From an uncultured Spirochaetaceae bacterium (GTDB taxonomy: Bacteria > Spirochaetota > Spirochaetia > Sphaerochaetales > Sphaerochaetaceae): a stretch of 43,904 nucleotides of DNA. The first letter of the stretch is position 1; every line of letters starts with the position of its first letter. Below the pieces are notes generated by a model. It saw only the letters and a list, made by a program, of their open reading frames with translations. It was not told the origin of the DNA and did not search any database. A program made the position numbers and the translations under genes. The stretch is taken from the NCBI GenBank assembly GCA_944389295.1, contig CALXLV010000042.1, forward strand, positions 1-43,904, given 5' to 3'. This document shows positions 31,297 to 39,594 of the stretch, piece by piece.

Positions 31297-31443
31297 TCAG
31301 GCAAGGAGATTCTTCCGTTCTCTCTCCTGTCGAGGGATGCTGAGCCTTTCCGACTCCTTCCTGCGGCCCTTGACTGATATGGTTATATGGTCTATCTTCT
31401 TATGGCGTTCGATGTTGACGGCAGTGTGCTCTTCTGTTAACAT
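31297..31443 (-). CDS. possible small basic protein
   Basis: A 48-residue frame from ATG 31443, rich in Lys/Arg in its second half (KKIDHITISVKGRRKESERL). No ribosome binding site and no recognised family. It overlaps the predicted rpmF promoter on the other strand. It may be a chance frame; the region otherwise shows no gene. Confidence 0.2.
   Translation of the reverse strand: MLTEEHTAVNIERHKKIDHITISVKGRRKESERLSIPRQERERKNLLA
31415..31443 (+). promoter_or_regulatory. promoter of the rpmF-acpP-rnc operon
   Basis: TTGACG (31415-31420), 17 bases, TAACAT (31438-31443), about 46 bases before rpmF. The leader includes a second A/T-rich stretch TATATTGAATATAA. There is no YceD-type gene before rpmF, unlike many bacteria. 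Confidence 0.6.
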
Positions 31444-31489
31444 TCAGCAGACAGCTATATTGAATATAAGTGGATATAAGAGGTGAGAA

Positions 31490-31675
31490 ATGGCAACTCC
31501 TAAGTATAAGACATCCAAGTCAAAGGCAGCATCGAGAAAGGCTGCAAACATGAAACTTTCAGCTCCGAATCTGTCTGAGTGCCAGACATGCGGAAACCTG
31601 ATTCCTTCGCACCGCGTATGCCCGAAGTGCGGCTACTATGCAGGCAAGCCTGTCATCGTCAAGGACGAGGAGTAA
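31490..31675 (+). CDS. rpmF: 50S ribosomal protein L32
   Basis: 61 residues. MATPKYKTSKSKAASRKA followed by the zinc-binding pattern CxxC (CQTCGNL, about 32-35) and CxxC (CPKCGYY, about 45-48): a zinc-containing L32. AGAGGTGAGAA precedes the ATG. acpP starts four bases after its stop, a common rpmF-fatty-acid gene linkage. Confidence 0.95.
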   Translation: MATPKYKTSKSKAASRKAANMKLSAPNLSECQTCGNLIPSHRVCPKCGYYAGKPVIVKDEE

Positions 31676-31679
31676 TGTT

Positions 31680-31922
31680 ATGACAGAGAACGAGGTATTC
31701 GATAAAGTCAAGTCGCTTGTTGTGGAGAAGCTGAATATCGACCCGGCAAAGGTCACGATGGAGGCGAATTTCCGCAAGGATCTCGGTGCGGACAGCCTTG
31801 ATACATATGAGCTTGTGTATGCCATCGAGGAGGAGACGGGAATCACGATCTCCGATGATATGGCCAATGAGTTTGAGACTGTCGGCGATGCGGTCCGCTA
31901 TCTTGCTAAGGAACTGAAGTAA
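31680..31922 (+). CDS. acpP: acyl carrier protein
   Basis: 80 residues, acidic, four-helix pattern. GADSLDTYEL contains Ser39, the 4'-phosphopantetheine attachment site. It carries acyl chains in type II fatty acid synthesis. Start 31680 has GAGGAG upstream; a longer frame overlaps rpmF and is not homologous. The stop is one base before the rnc TTG start. Confidence 0.96.
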   Translation: MTENEVFDKVKSLVVEKLNIDPAKVTMEANFRKDLGADSLDTYELVYAIEEETGITISDDMANEFETVGDAVRYLAKELK

Positions 31923-31923
31923 A

Positions 31924-32667
31924 TTGCTCTCGTATCTCGAAAAGGCTCCCTCTCTCTCAGCAGAGCGTGAAAGGGAGCTTTTTTCTTTCATAAATTCCAT
32001 CGGCCTCACGTTCAGCGACTACCGTCTGCTCAATCTCGCGTTCACTCATACATCCTATGCGAATGAGTGCAGGGGGAAGGTAGACAACAACGAGCGTCTG
32101 GAGTTCCTCGGCGACAGCGTCTTGGGGATGATAACAGCCGAGTATCTCTTCTCATTCTTCACGCGCTTCCACGAAGGCGAGTTCTCCAAGATAAAGGCTG
32201 TAGTAGTCTCCGAGGAGAGCCTTTCGGAGATCGCGCTCTCCATACATCTTGAGAAGTATATCCTCGTGGGCCGCGGCGAGAAGAGCCAGAAAGGCGAGCT
32301 CAAGAAAGCAATACTTGCTGACTGCATGGAGGCTGTGATCGCGGCGCTCTATCTCGATCAGGGACTTGAGACAGCAAAGCGCTTCGTCCTCTCTTTCATC
32401 CCCGCCCAGGTCGAGAAGATGCTTGAGAACAAGCTGAGCTACAAGGACTACAAAACCGAGCTGCAGGAGTATCTGCAGAAGAGGAGGGGAAAGGTTCCCC
32501 GCTATATGATCGTCTCCCAGACAGGGCCTGACCACGACCAGACATTCTCTGTTAACGTTGAGCTCGGGACAAAGGTATTCGGTCCAGGTACGGGCAGGAA
32601 CAAGAAGGCCGCAGAGCAGGCTGCGGCGCGCATCGCGCTCATTGCTCTAGGGATCGAGCAAGGCTGA
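31924..32667 (+). CDS. rnc: ribonuclease III
   Basis: 247 residues from a TTG start. The RNase III signature NNERLEFLGDSVL (55-67) carries the catalytic acidic residues. A second acidic motif lies in ADCMEAVIAALYLDQG. The C-terminal double-stranded RNA-binding domain runs from YKTELQEYLQKR to KKAAEQAAARIAL. It processes rRNA precursors and structured mRNAs. The 3' end overlaps the convergent cca gene by 29 bases, so antisense overlap of the two transcripts is expected. Confidence 0.95.
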   Translation: MLSYLEKAPSLSAERERELFSFINSIGLTFSDYRLLNLAFTHTSYANECRGKVDNNERLEFLGDSVLGMITAEYLFSFFTRFHEGEFSKIKAVVVSEESLSEIALSIHLEKYILVGRGEKSQKGELKKAILADCMEAVIAALYLDQGLETAKRFVLSFIPAQVEKMLENKLSYKDYKTELQEYLQKRRGKVPRYMIVSQTGPDHDQTFSVNVELGTKVFGPGTGRNKKAAEQAAARIALIALGIEQG

Positions 32668-33994
32668 GAGCTTCCTTCTCCAGATATTCCCCGCTGTTGA
32701 GAGCGGGGTTTTCTATCACCTCGTCAAGAAGTTTCTGGAGTATCTTCCCCATCAGAGGCCCCGGCTTTATCCCTAGCTCCTTCAGCTTCCCTCCGTCAAT
32801 TCTGAGGTCTTTTATCGTCAGCGCATTCTCTTTCTCAAGCTCGGCGTTTATCCGCTCTGCAAAGATGAATAGACCTCTTGGATCGGGTGCGTGCCCCACT
32901 GTCGCGGACATATCGCAGATACGCAGGAAGAAAAGAGGATTTATGTTCTCAACGCCAACGCGGTTGATGAACCTGCGTACTGCGCTGTCCGACCAGTCAG
33001 GGGTGTATGAGAACATATGGTTTCTTATCAAGTGGACAACCTTCTCCCTCTCATCGTTTGAGGTTTTCAGCCTCCTGAATATCTTTTCCGCCATCTCCGC
33101 AGATACCTCGTCATGGCGGTAGAATGTCCATTCTCTTCCTTCTCCCGGTGCTCTTGTCCGTGTCTTTCCTATATCGTGGAAGAGGGCTGCGAGCTTCACC
33201 GTCATAGGGTAACCATGGTCGCGGGCACTCTCAAGCGCAAGCACAAGGTGTTCATAGAGGTCCTCTCGGTGCATTCCCCCCTGCTCGAAACCGTATGCGG
33301 CTGCGAGTTCGGGCAGTATGACCTCCATGAGGCCGCTGAGGCGCATCGCCTCCAGTCCTTTCCGCGGCTCCCTGCCGTCTATGAGTTTCCAGAGCTCTTC
33401 CTTTATCCTCTCCGCCGAGACCTTTGCTATCGCAGGATGGAGGAGTTTCATAGCCTCCGCAGTATTCTTTTCTATCGAGAAGCCGAGCTGCGAGGAGAAG
33501 CGCGCTCCTCTCATCATCCTCAGCGCATCCTCGGAGAATCTCTCTTTCGGATCGCCGATGGCTCTTATCAGCTTCTTTCTGAGATCTTTCCTTCCGCCGT
33601 GCAAGTCAATGATCTCGCCGTCAGGAAGTGATGCCGCGAATGCGTTTATGGTGAAGTCGCGCCGCTTCAGATCCTCCTCGAGCGATCTGACGAAATGCAC
33701 GCTGTCGGGATGCCTCGAGTCCGTGTAGCCGCCTTCTGTGCGGAATGTCGTGACCTCATATTGCGAGCCCCTGAAAAGCACGGTGACTGTGCCGTGCTTT
33801 ATGCCCGTGTCTATCGTTCTTCTGAATATCTTCTTTATCTCTCCCGGCTCCGCGTCGGTGGTGAAGTCGTAGTCGTCGTTCTCCTTTCCCAGAAGGAAGT
33901 CCCTGACTGCTCCTCCGACAAGGTAGAGCTGGTATCCGCTGTCGCGGAAAATTCTTCCGAAATCGGCAATGTCGGCAGGTATCCTCATCCGCAT
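32639..33994 (-). CDS. cca: CCA-adding enzyme / tRNA nucleotidyltransferase
   Basis: 451 residues from ATG 33994. Class II nucleotidyltransferase motif LYLVGGAVRDFLLG near 22-35 and the DxD of NDDYDFTTDAEPGEI, the RRDFTINAFA motif B, an HD domain (ALFHDIGKT) in the C-terminal half, and SAVRRFINRVG. It adds or repairs the tRNA 3' CCA end; the HD domain suggests phosphohydrolase activity. Start choice: 33994 has no Shine-Dalgarno but a TATCCT -10 ends six bases before it, matching the leaderless pattern. ATG 34030 or GTG 34048 would add 12-18 non-homologous residues. Confidence 0.92.
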   Translation of the reverse strand: MRMRIPADIADFGRIFRDSGYQLYLVGGAVRDFLLGKENDDYDFTTDAEPGEIKKIFRRTIDTGIKHGTVTVLFRGSQYEVTTFRTEGGYTDSRHPDSVHFVRSLEEDLKRRDFTINAFAASLPDGEIIDLHGGRKDLRKKLIRAIGDPKERFSEDALRMMRGARFSSQLGFSIEKNTAEAMKLLHPAIAKVSAERIKEELWKLIDGREPRKGLEAMRLSGLMEVILPELAAAYGFEQGGMHREDLYEHLVLALESARDHGYPMTVKLAALFHDIGKTRTRAPGEGREWTFYRHDEVSAEMAEKIFRRLKTSNDEREKVVHLIRNHMFSYTPDWSDSAVRRFINRVGVENINPLFFLRICDMSATVGHAPDPRGLFIFAERINAELEKENALTIKDLRIDGGKLKELGIKPGPLMGKILQKLLDEVIENPALNSGEYLEKEALSLARSLEQ

Positions 33995-34061
33995 ACGGAA
34001 AGGATAGCAGAACGGCGGTGTTTTAGCCATCGTGAGGCCTGGCTGCACCTCCTTCCTTCTC

Positions 34062-34090
34062 TTGAACGGAGATGCCCTTTTCTGTATATT
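34062..34090 (+). promoter_or_regulatory. ileS promoter
   Basis: TTGAAC (34062-34067), exactly 17 bases, TATATT (34085-34090), 20 bases before the ileS start. Near-consensus sigma70 promoter. No T-box or other recognised leader fits in the short 5' region. Confidence 0.75.
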
Positions 34091-34110
34091 AGACCGGTAA
34101 GGAGTCTATG

Positions 34111-37100
34111 ATGTTCAGACCGGTTAGCAATAAAGTAGATTTCCCGAGGATGGAAGAAAATATCCTGAAATTCTGGGAAGACAACGACATCTGCAATAAG
34201 TCAATAGAGCAGCGTCCCGCAGACAATGAATATGTGTTCTATGACGGGCCTCCCTTCGCCACAGGACTGCCGCATTTCGGCCATTTCGTTCCCGGAACGA
34301 TCAAGGATGCGGTTCCACGCTATCAGGCGATGAAGGGAAAGAGGGTCATAAGGCGCTTCGGATGGGACTGCCACGGGCTTCCTGTCGAGGCGGAGGTCGA
34401 GAAAACTCTGGGCATCAAAGGCTATTTCAGCGTCATGAACTACGGCGTTGCCAAGTTCAACGATGCCTGCCGCTCGATAGTACTCAGATATACGAATGAG
34501 TGGAAGCACACCATCACGCGCATGGGCCGCTGGGTTGATTTCGACCACGGATACCGCACGATGGACAAGGACTACATGGAGTCTGTCTGGTGGGTGTTCA
34601 AGACGCTCTATGACAAGGGCCTTATCTATGAGGGGTACAATATCCTTCCTTATTCCCCGCAGCTCGCATCCCCCCTGTCAAACATGGAGGTAAGCCTCGG
34701 CGGATACAAGGATGTCACCGATCCCGCTGTCACGGTCCGCTTCCGCGCCGACGGTGAGGAGAATACCTACTTCCTGGCATGGACGACTACGCCGTGGACG
34801 CTTCCTTCCAACCTCGCGCTCGCAGTAGGCCCCGATATCGACTATGTGAAGGTGAGGGATGAGGAGAGCGGCGATTACTACTACCTTGCTGAGAACCTCA
34901 TCGGCAAGTACTACAAGGACGGCAAGGGCTGCGAGATCGTCGCGAAGATGAAGGGTTCCGAGCTGAAAGGCAGGACATACGAGCCTCTCTTCCCGTATTT
35001 CGCCGATCTCAAGAAGCAGGGCGCGTTCGTCGTCGTATGCGGCGACTACGTCACGACTGAGGATGGCTGCGGCATAGTCCATACGGCTCCTGGCTTCGGC
35101 GAGGATGACTACAACGTGCTCAAGGGCACAGGCATCTCCGTTGTCTGCCCGAGCGATGCGGAGTGCCGCTTCACAGACGAAGTTTCCGATTTCAAGGGCA
35201 AGTTCGTGAAGGAGGCCGACAAGGATGTGATCGCATGGCTAAAGGAGCACGGAAGCCTCGTGAAGAGGGAGAACTACCTCCATGCCTATCCGTTCTGCTA
35301 CCGCACGCATATGCCTCTGATCTACCGTGCGATGAGTTGCTGGTTCGTAGATATCCAGAAGATAAAGCAGACGATGCTCGCATGCAACGATCAGATCAAA
35401 TGGGTTCCTGATCACATCAAGTATGGACGCTTCGGCAAGTGGCTTGAGGGCGCCCGCGACTGGGCAATCAGCCGCAACAGATTCTGGGGCAACCCGATCC
35501 CTGTCTGGAAGTGCGACGGCTCCGATCATATCGAGGTCATAGGTTCGGTTGAGGAGCTTGAGAAGAAGTGCGGCCACAAGGTTGAGGACCTTCACAAGCA
35601 GTATGTCGATGAGCTCACATGGCCGTCTCCTGACGGGAAGGGAATGATGAGACGCATTCCCGATGTTCTCGACTGCTGGTTCGAGTCCGGTTCGATGCCT
35701 TATGCTCAGGAGCACTATCCATTCGAGAACAAGGAGAGGTTCGAGAGCATCTTCCCCGCCGACTTCATCAACGAGGGACTTGACCAGACGCGCGGATGGT
35801 TCTACTCGCTTACGATCCTTGCCGCGGCTCTCTTCGGAAAGCCTGCGTTCTATAACTGCATCGTCTCAGGAATTGTTCTCGCGGCTGACGGACACAAGAT
35901 GTCGAAGAGCGAGCGCAACTACACTGACCCGATGGAGGTCATAAACAAGTACGGTGCGGATGCCCTCCGCTTCGCGCTGATAGACTCGACGCTTGTCAGG
36001 GCCGATGATCTCAAGTTCTCCGATGAAGTCGTGAAGGATGTTCTGAAGAGCCTCAACATACCTCTCTGGAACGCATATTCGTTCTTCGTGACATACGCCA
36101 ACATAGACGGCTATGAGCCTTCGCAGACGCCTTACAGCGAGCTGAAGAATCCCCTTGACAGGTGGGTCATATCAGACCTGAACAAACTTGTCGGGACGGT
36201 CACTGCCGCAATGGATGACTACGATATCCAGAGTGCGTGCTCTGCGCTTACCGCATTCATCGATGATCTGAACAACTGGTATATCAGAAGGTCCAGAAGG
36301 AGATTCTGGAAGTCGGAGAACGACGGTGACAAGAAGGAAGCCTACGATACCCTTTACAGGGTGCTCCTCACATTCGTGAAGGTCGCGGCTCCGTTCGTGC
36401 CTTTTATCACCGATGAGATTTACCTCAATCTCCGCACGGCGGACATGCCTGAATCTGTGCATCTCTGCGATTACCCCGTCTATTCCGAGGAGGAGAGGGA
36501 CGAGGCGCTTGAGAACGAGATGAGCCTGACGATGAAGGCCATCGCGATGGGGCGTGCTCTCCGTTCTTCTTCCAATATCAAGATCAGGCAGCCCCTTTCC
36601 GAGTACTTCGTCGTTGACAGAAACGAGGCGGACAGGAAGATTCTCGAGGCCAACTCCTCAATAATCAGCGAGGAGCTGAACGTTAAGAAAGTCTCCATCA
36701 GCAGCGATGAGTCTGCGCTTGTCTCTTATTCTGCGAAGGCTAATTTCAAGGTGCTTGGATCGAAGCTGGGCAAGAACATGAAGGAGGTTGCTGCGAAGAT
36801 TCAGGAACTCTCCTCTCAGGAGATTGCCTCGATTCTCGACGGCAGTCCGCTGACTGTCAGCTATTCCGCAGGTGAGATCAGCCTTACAGAAGGGGATCTC
36901 GCCGTACAGAGAACGGAGAAAGCCCATGTGAAGGTGCTCAACGAGGGTGTCCTCACCGTCGGCTACGACACGGAGATCACCGAGGCGCTCCTTCTCGAGG
37001 GTATAGCCAGAGATCTGGTCAGGTTCGTCCAGACAGAGAGAAAGGAGAAGGGCTTCGAGGTTGCGGATCACATCAGGCTTACGGTCTCCGGAGGCGATCT

Positions 37101-37239
37101 TCTCAGAAAGACTGTCGATGAGTTCGGTTCATATATAAGCCAGGAAACTCTCGCTGATTCCCTCACTCTCGCCGATAACGACGGCTGTGAGACGGAGCTC
37201 GGCGACGAGAGCGCAAAAGTGAAGGTAGAGAAGGCGTGA
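34111..37239 (+). CDS. ileS: isoleucyl-tRNA synthetase (eukaryote-like IleRS2 type)
   Basis: 1042 residues. HIGH motif PHFGH (54-58), GWDCHGLPVEAEVEKTLGI, editing domain WTTTPWTLPSN (about 222-232), KMSKS near 596-600. The VEAEVE sequence after GWDCHGLP and the long length place it in the IleRS2 group shared by eukaryotes, chlamydiae and spirochaetes, which is typically insensitive to mupirocin; it lacks the C-terminal zinc site of IleRS1. Start 34111 is six bases after AAGGAG; the adjacent ATG 34108 is closer than usual. First gene of ileS-lipoprotein-fmdB-trpS. Confidence 0.96.
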   Translation: MFRPVSNKVDFPRMEENILKFWEDNDICNKSIEQRPADNEYVFYDGPPFATGLPHFGHFVPGTIKDAVPRYQAMKGKRVIRRFGWDCHGLPVEAEVEKTLGIKGYFSVMNYGVAKFNDACRSIVLRYTNEWKHTITRMGRWVDFDHGYRTMDKDYMESVWWVFKTLYDKGLIYEGYNILPYSPQLASPLSNMEVSLGGYKDVTDPAVTVRFRADGEENTYFLAWTTTPWTLPSNLALAVGPDIDYVKVRDEESGDYYYLAENLIGKYYKDGKGCEIVAKMKGSELKGRTYEPLFPYFADLKKQGAFVVVCGDYVTTEDGCGIVHTAPGFGEDDYNVLKGTGISVVCPSDAECRFTDEVSDFKGKFVKEADKDVIAWLKEHGSLVKRENYLHAYPFCYRTHMPLIYRAMSCWFVDIQKIKQTMLACNDQIKWVPDHIKYGRFGKWLEGARDWAISRNRFWGNPIPVWKCDGSDHIEVIGSVEELEKKCGHKVEDLHKQYVDELTWPSPDGKGMMRRIPDVLDCWFESGSMPYAQEHYPFENKERFESIFPADFINEGLDQTRGWFYSLTILAAALFGKPAFYNCIVSGIVLAADGHKMSKSERNYTDPMEVINKYGADALRFALIDSTLVRADDLKFSDEVVKDVLKSLNIPLWNAYSFFVTYANIDGYEPSQTPYSELKNPLDRWVISDLNKLVGTVTAAMDDYDIQSACSALTAFIDDLNNWYIRRSRRRFWKSENDGDKKEAYDTLYRVLLTFVKVAAPFVPFITDEIYLNLRTADMPESVHLCDYPVYSEEERDEALENEMSLTMKAIAMGRALRSSSNIKIRQPLSEYFVVDRNEADRKILEANSSIISEELNVKKVSISSDESALVSYSAKANFKVLGSKLGKNMKEVAAKIQELSSQEIASILDGSPLTVSYSAGEISLTEGDLAVQRTEKAHVKVLNEGVLTVGYDTEITEALLLEGIARDLVRFVQTERKEKGFEVADHIRLTVSGGDLLRKTVDEFGSYISQETLADSLTLADNDGCETELGDESAKVKVEKA

Positions 37240-38093
37240 TGAGGCGCCTTCTCCTCTGTCTCCTGCTGCTTCCTTTTCTTGTCTCCTGCGTTTATCTCGG
37301 CGCAGGACGCACTGATTTAATCAGGAAGATGGGAGGAGACGGGGCCGTCGTCATAACCGCTGATGTGGAGAGAATGAGGGAGAGCGGAGCGTTCTCCTCC
37401 ATCCTCGATGCTGCCGGCGATGAGGTGACGGAAAGAACGGAGAGAATTGCCGTCGAGCTTATCCCGTCACGGGATGAATACCCTCTTCCTCTGGATGAGT
37501 GGGATGTCTCGGCGCTTGCTTTCGGACGTCTGTCGTCAACTGAGGTGGGGACGCTCCTCAGATGGCTGCCTGAATATGTCCACGCCAGAGACGGCGCGTA
37601 TTACAGGGCTGCCGACGGTTCTGCGGAGATAGGGATTCCCGAGGACGGAATTGTCCTTCTTTCAACCCTTTCCTACGGAAGGGCGTATGAGAAGATATTT
37701 GCCGGGGATGAGGAGTATATTCCCGCATCGGTGTCCGTGAGGATGGAGGATGCTCTTATTGGCATTTATCTGAGAAATCCTGAGACGCTTTTCCCCATCG
37801 GCTTCGATCTTCCGAAGGAAACTGTGGAAAAGATCGTGAGCGCTTTTCTTCTTTTGAACGGGGACGGGGAGGACGGCTTCCTGCTCTCCGGAGAGATCGC
37901 GATGGAGAGCGAGTCAAGCGCCAGAACGCTGCAGATTCTTCTCAGAAACCTTCTCGTGCAGGAGATAAGACGCGCAGGAGGAACGCTTGACGTCCGGGCG
38001 CTTTCGGGTATCTTCACATATGAGGGAGCCGTTGTCACCATCGACGGTTATCCTCTCAGCAGAGAGAAAGCTGAATCAATGTTCAAGGAGTGA
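37239..38093 (+). CDS. lipoprotein of unknown function between ileS and fmdB
   Basis: 284 residues. Signal MRRLLLCLLLLPFLVSC with lipobox LVSC (Cys17). Mature part acidic, alpha/beta mix (GDGAVVITADVERMRESG, DVSALAFGRLSSTEVGTLL, FLLSGEIAMESESSARTL). No family recognised; the FLLSG/LQILLRNL pattern resembles substrate-free lipoproteins seen in spirochaete genomes, which is only an impression. It overlaps the ileS stop (TGATG) and the fmdB region, so it is co-translated in a synthetase operon. Confidence 0.72.
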   Translation: MRRLLLCLLLLPFLVSCVYLGAGRTDLIRKMGGDGAVVITADVERMRESGAFSSILDAAGDEVTERTERIAVELIPSRDEYPLPLDEWDVSALAFGRLSSTEVGTLLRWLPEYVHARDGAYYRAADGSAEIGIPEDGIVLLSTLSYGRAYEKIFAGDEEYIPASVSVRMEDALIGIYLRNPETLFPIGFDLPKETVEKIVSAFLLLNGDGEDGFLLSGEIAMESESSARTLQILLRNLLVQEIRRAGGTLDVRALSGIFTYEGAVVTIDGYPLSREKAESMFKE

Positions 38094-38098
38094 TGGAA

Positions 38099-38314
38099 AT
38101 GCCATTGTATGAATACAGATGCACAAAGTGCGGAAATGACTATGAGGTTATAAAGAGATTTTCGGATGATGCCGATCACGACATCTGCCCTAAGTGCAGC
38201 AGCGAGGCCGAGAGGGTATTCTCAGAGGCGCCTGCCGTAGTCTATCATGGCTCAGGGTACTACTGTACCGATCACAAGGGGTGCGATTCATGTCAGCACG
38301 CCCATAAGGAATGA
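38099..38314 (+). CDS. FmdB-type zinc ribbon protein
   Basis: 71 residues. Typical start MPLYEYRCTKCGNDYEV with CxxC, a second CPKC pair about 20 residues later (CxxC-CxxC zinc ribbon), and a Cys/His-rich tail (YYCTDHKGCDSCQHAHKE) that could bind a further metal. FmdB proteins are small putative regulatory or metal-binding factors. Start 38099 is eight bases after AAGGAG; earlier GTG/ATG codons at 38090/38093 sit on that site. Confidence 0.85.
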   Translation: MPLYEYRCTKCGNDYEVIKRFSDDADHDICPKCSSEAERVFSEAPAVVYHGSGYYCTDHKGCDSCQHAHKE

Positions 38315-38319
38315 GAGAG

Positions 38320-39306
38320 ATGAAGAAGAGAATACTCACGGGCGACAGGACGACGGGACGCCTTCATCTGGGGCATTACGCAGGTTCTCTGCTTTCGCGC
38401 GTACAGCTTCAGGACGAGTACGAGGAGTTCATTCTCCTTGCCGATGTTCAGGCACTGACCACGCATTTTGACAACCCGGAGCTGATAAACGGTTCGATAT
38501 ACGATGTGGCGATGGACAACCTCGCCGTCGGCCTCGATCCGGAGAAGGTGACCTTCGTGCAGCAGTCGATGATTCCCTCGATCGCTGAGCTGACGATCTT
38601 CTATTCGATGATAGTCACGGTAAACCAGCTCGGGCACAATCCCACAATAAAGACTGAAGCGAAGAACTACGGATACAAGGAGCTTACATACGGCTTCCTC
38701 GGCTATCCTGTTTCCCAGACTGCCGACATAACCTTCTGCAACGCCGATCTCGTCCCCGTAGGTGAGGATCAGATTCCTCATATCGAACTTGCGAGAAAGA
38801 TCGTCAGGAAGTTCAATGATCTCTACGGCACATCGATAACGGAGCCTGAGTACAAGCTCTCCTCTGTCTCGCGGCTTCCCGGACTTGACGGCAACGCAAA
38901 GATGGGAAAGAGCCTCGGCAACGCCGTCTATCTCTCTGACAGCGAGGAAGTGCTCAATGAGAAGATACGGAACGCTGTGACAGATACAAACAGGATATCG
39001 GTGAAGATTCCCGGAAATCCCGATGTATGCACTGTCTACACATATCACAAGGCGTTCAATCCGGAAGAGGCTGGAAATGTATGCTCCATGTGCAGGAACG
39101 CGGAGATGGGATGTGTTGCATGCAAGAAGATGCTGATGAAGAAGATGAACGAAATCCTTGCTCCGATCAGGGAGAAGCGCCATTACTACGAGGAGCATCT
39201 CGGGGAGGTGAGGGATATCATCCACTCCGGAACCGACAAGGCGAACAGGATCGGAAACGAGAACATCGCGGCGATCAAGGAGAAAATGCACATCGTACTC
39301 TCCTGA
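38320..39306 (+). CDS. trpS: tryptophanyl-tRNA synthetase with a cysteine cluster
   Basis: 328 residues. HIGH-type LHLGHYAGS (15-23), YPVSQTADI, VPVGEDQIPHIE and KMSKS-type KMGKSLGN (194-201) define TrpRS. In the C-terminal domain cysteines 237, 258, 265 and 268 are spaced C-x20-C-x6-C-x2-C (Cys255 in addition). This nearly matches the C-x22-C-x6-C-x2-C [4Fe-4S] site of Thermotoga maritima TrpRS, so an iron-sulfur TrpRS is likely. Start 38320 is chosen over 38311 for ribosome binding site spacing. A strong terminator follows. Confidence 0.95.
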   Translation: MKKRILTGDRTTGRLHLGHYAGSLLSRVQLQDEYEEFILLADVQALTTHFDNPELINGSIYDVAMDNLAVGLDPEKVTFVQQSMIPSIAELTIFYSMIVTVNQLGHNPTIKTEAKNYGYKELTYGFLGYPVSQTADITFCNADLVPVGEDQIPHIELARKIVRKFNDLYGTSITEPEYKLSSVSRLPGLDGNAKMGKSLGNAVYLSDSEEVLNEKIRNAVTDTNRISVKIPGNPDVCTVYTYHKAFNPEEAGNVCSMCRNAEMGCVACKKMLMKKMNEILAPIREKRHYYEEHLGEVRDIIHSGTDKANRIGNENIAAIKEKMHIVLS

Positions 39307-39330
39307 GCAGCGCTGGCTGATAAAGTGGTG

Positions 39331-39360
39331 GCTGTCCTGAAAAGGACAGCTTTCTTTTTC
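39331..39360 (+). terminator. rho-independent terminator after trpS
   Basis: GCTGTCC pairs with GGACAGC around a TGAAAA loop, followed by TTTCTTTTT. It ends the ileS-to-trpS operon 24 bases after the stop codon. Confidence 0.88.
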
Positions 39361-39395
39361 TCCGCAGAATTTATTTCCTTTCAAGCTGAGACAGC

Positions 39396-39439
39396 AGCCA
39401 ACTCTGGAAGTGAAACTGTAGCCAACTCCGGAAGTGAAA
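39396..39439. repeat. two tandem 20-base repeats, possible IS21-type end remnant
   Basis: The 20 bases at 39396-39415 recur at 39420-39439 with one change (T/C at the tenth position), period 24; each contains CCAACTC and GGAAGTGAAA. Multiple short direct repeats near the termini are typical of IS21-family elements, but no istA/istB gene is nearby. The rest of 39440-39594 is A/T-rich with no gene I can support. Confidence 0.4.
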
Positions 39440-39594
39440 ATATATTAGTTGCTAAGATATTCTTATGCTGCAGCAAAATACATGTGAGGAAAAATTAAAG
39501 GTAAATATGCTTCCGGAATTGCAGATAAACGTTCTGAAATGTATCTGTAAAGCGTGTTCTCTTCGTTCCTGCAGGGCTTCTTGGAATATGAGGT

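Noticed and set aside
38293..39384. 363-residue frame on the minus strand opposite trpS, longer than trpS itself
   Set aside because: The plus strand carries clear TrpRS motifs; the opposite frame has no family resemblance and is a codon-bias shadow of GC-rich coding DNA.
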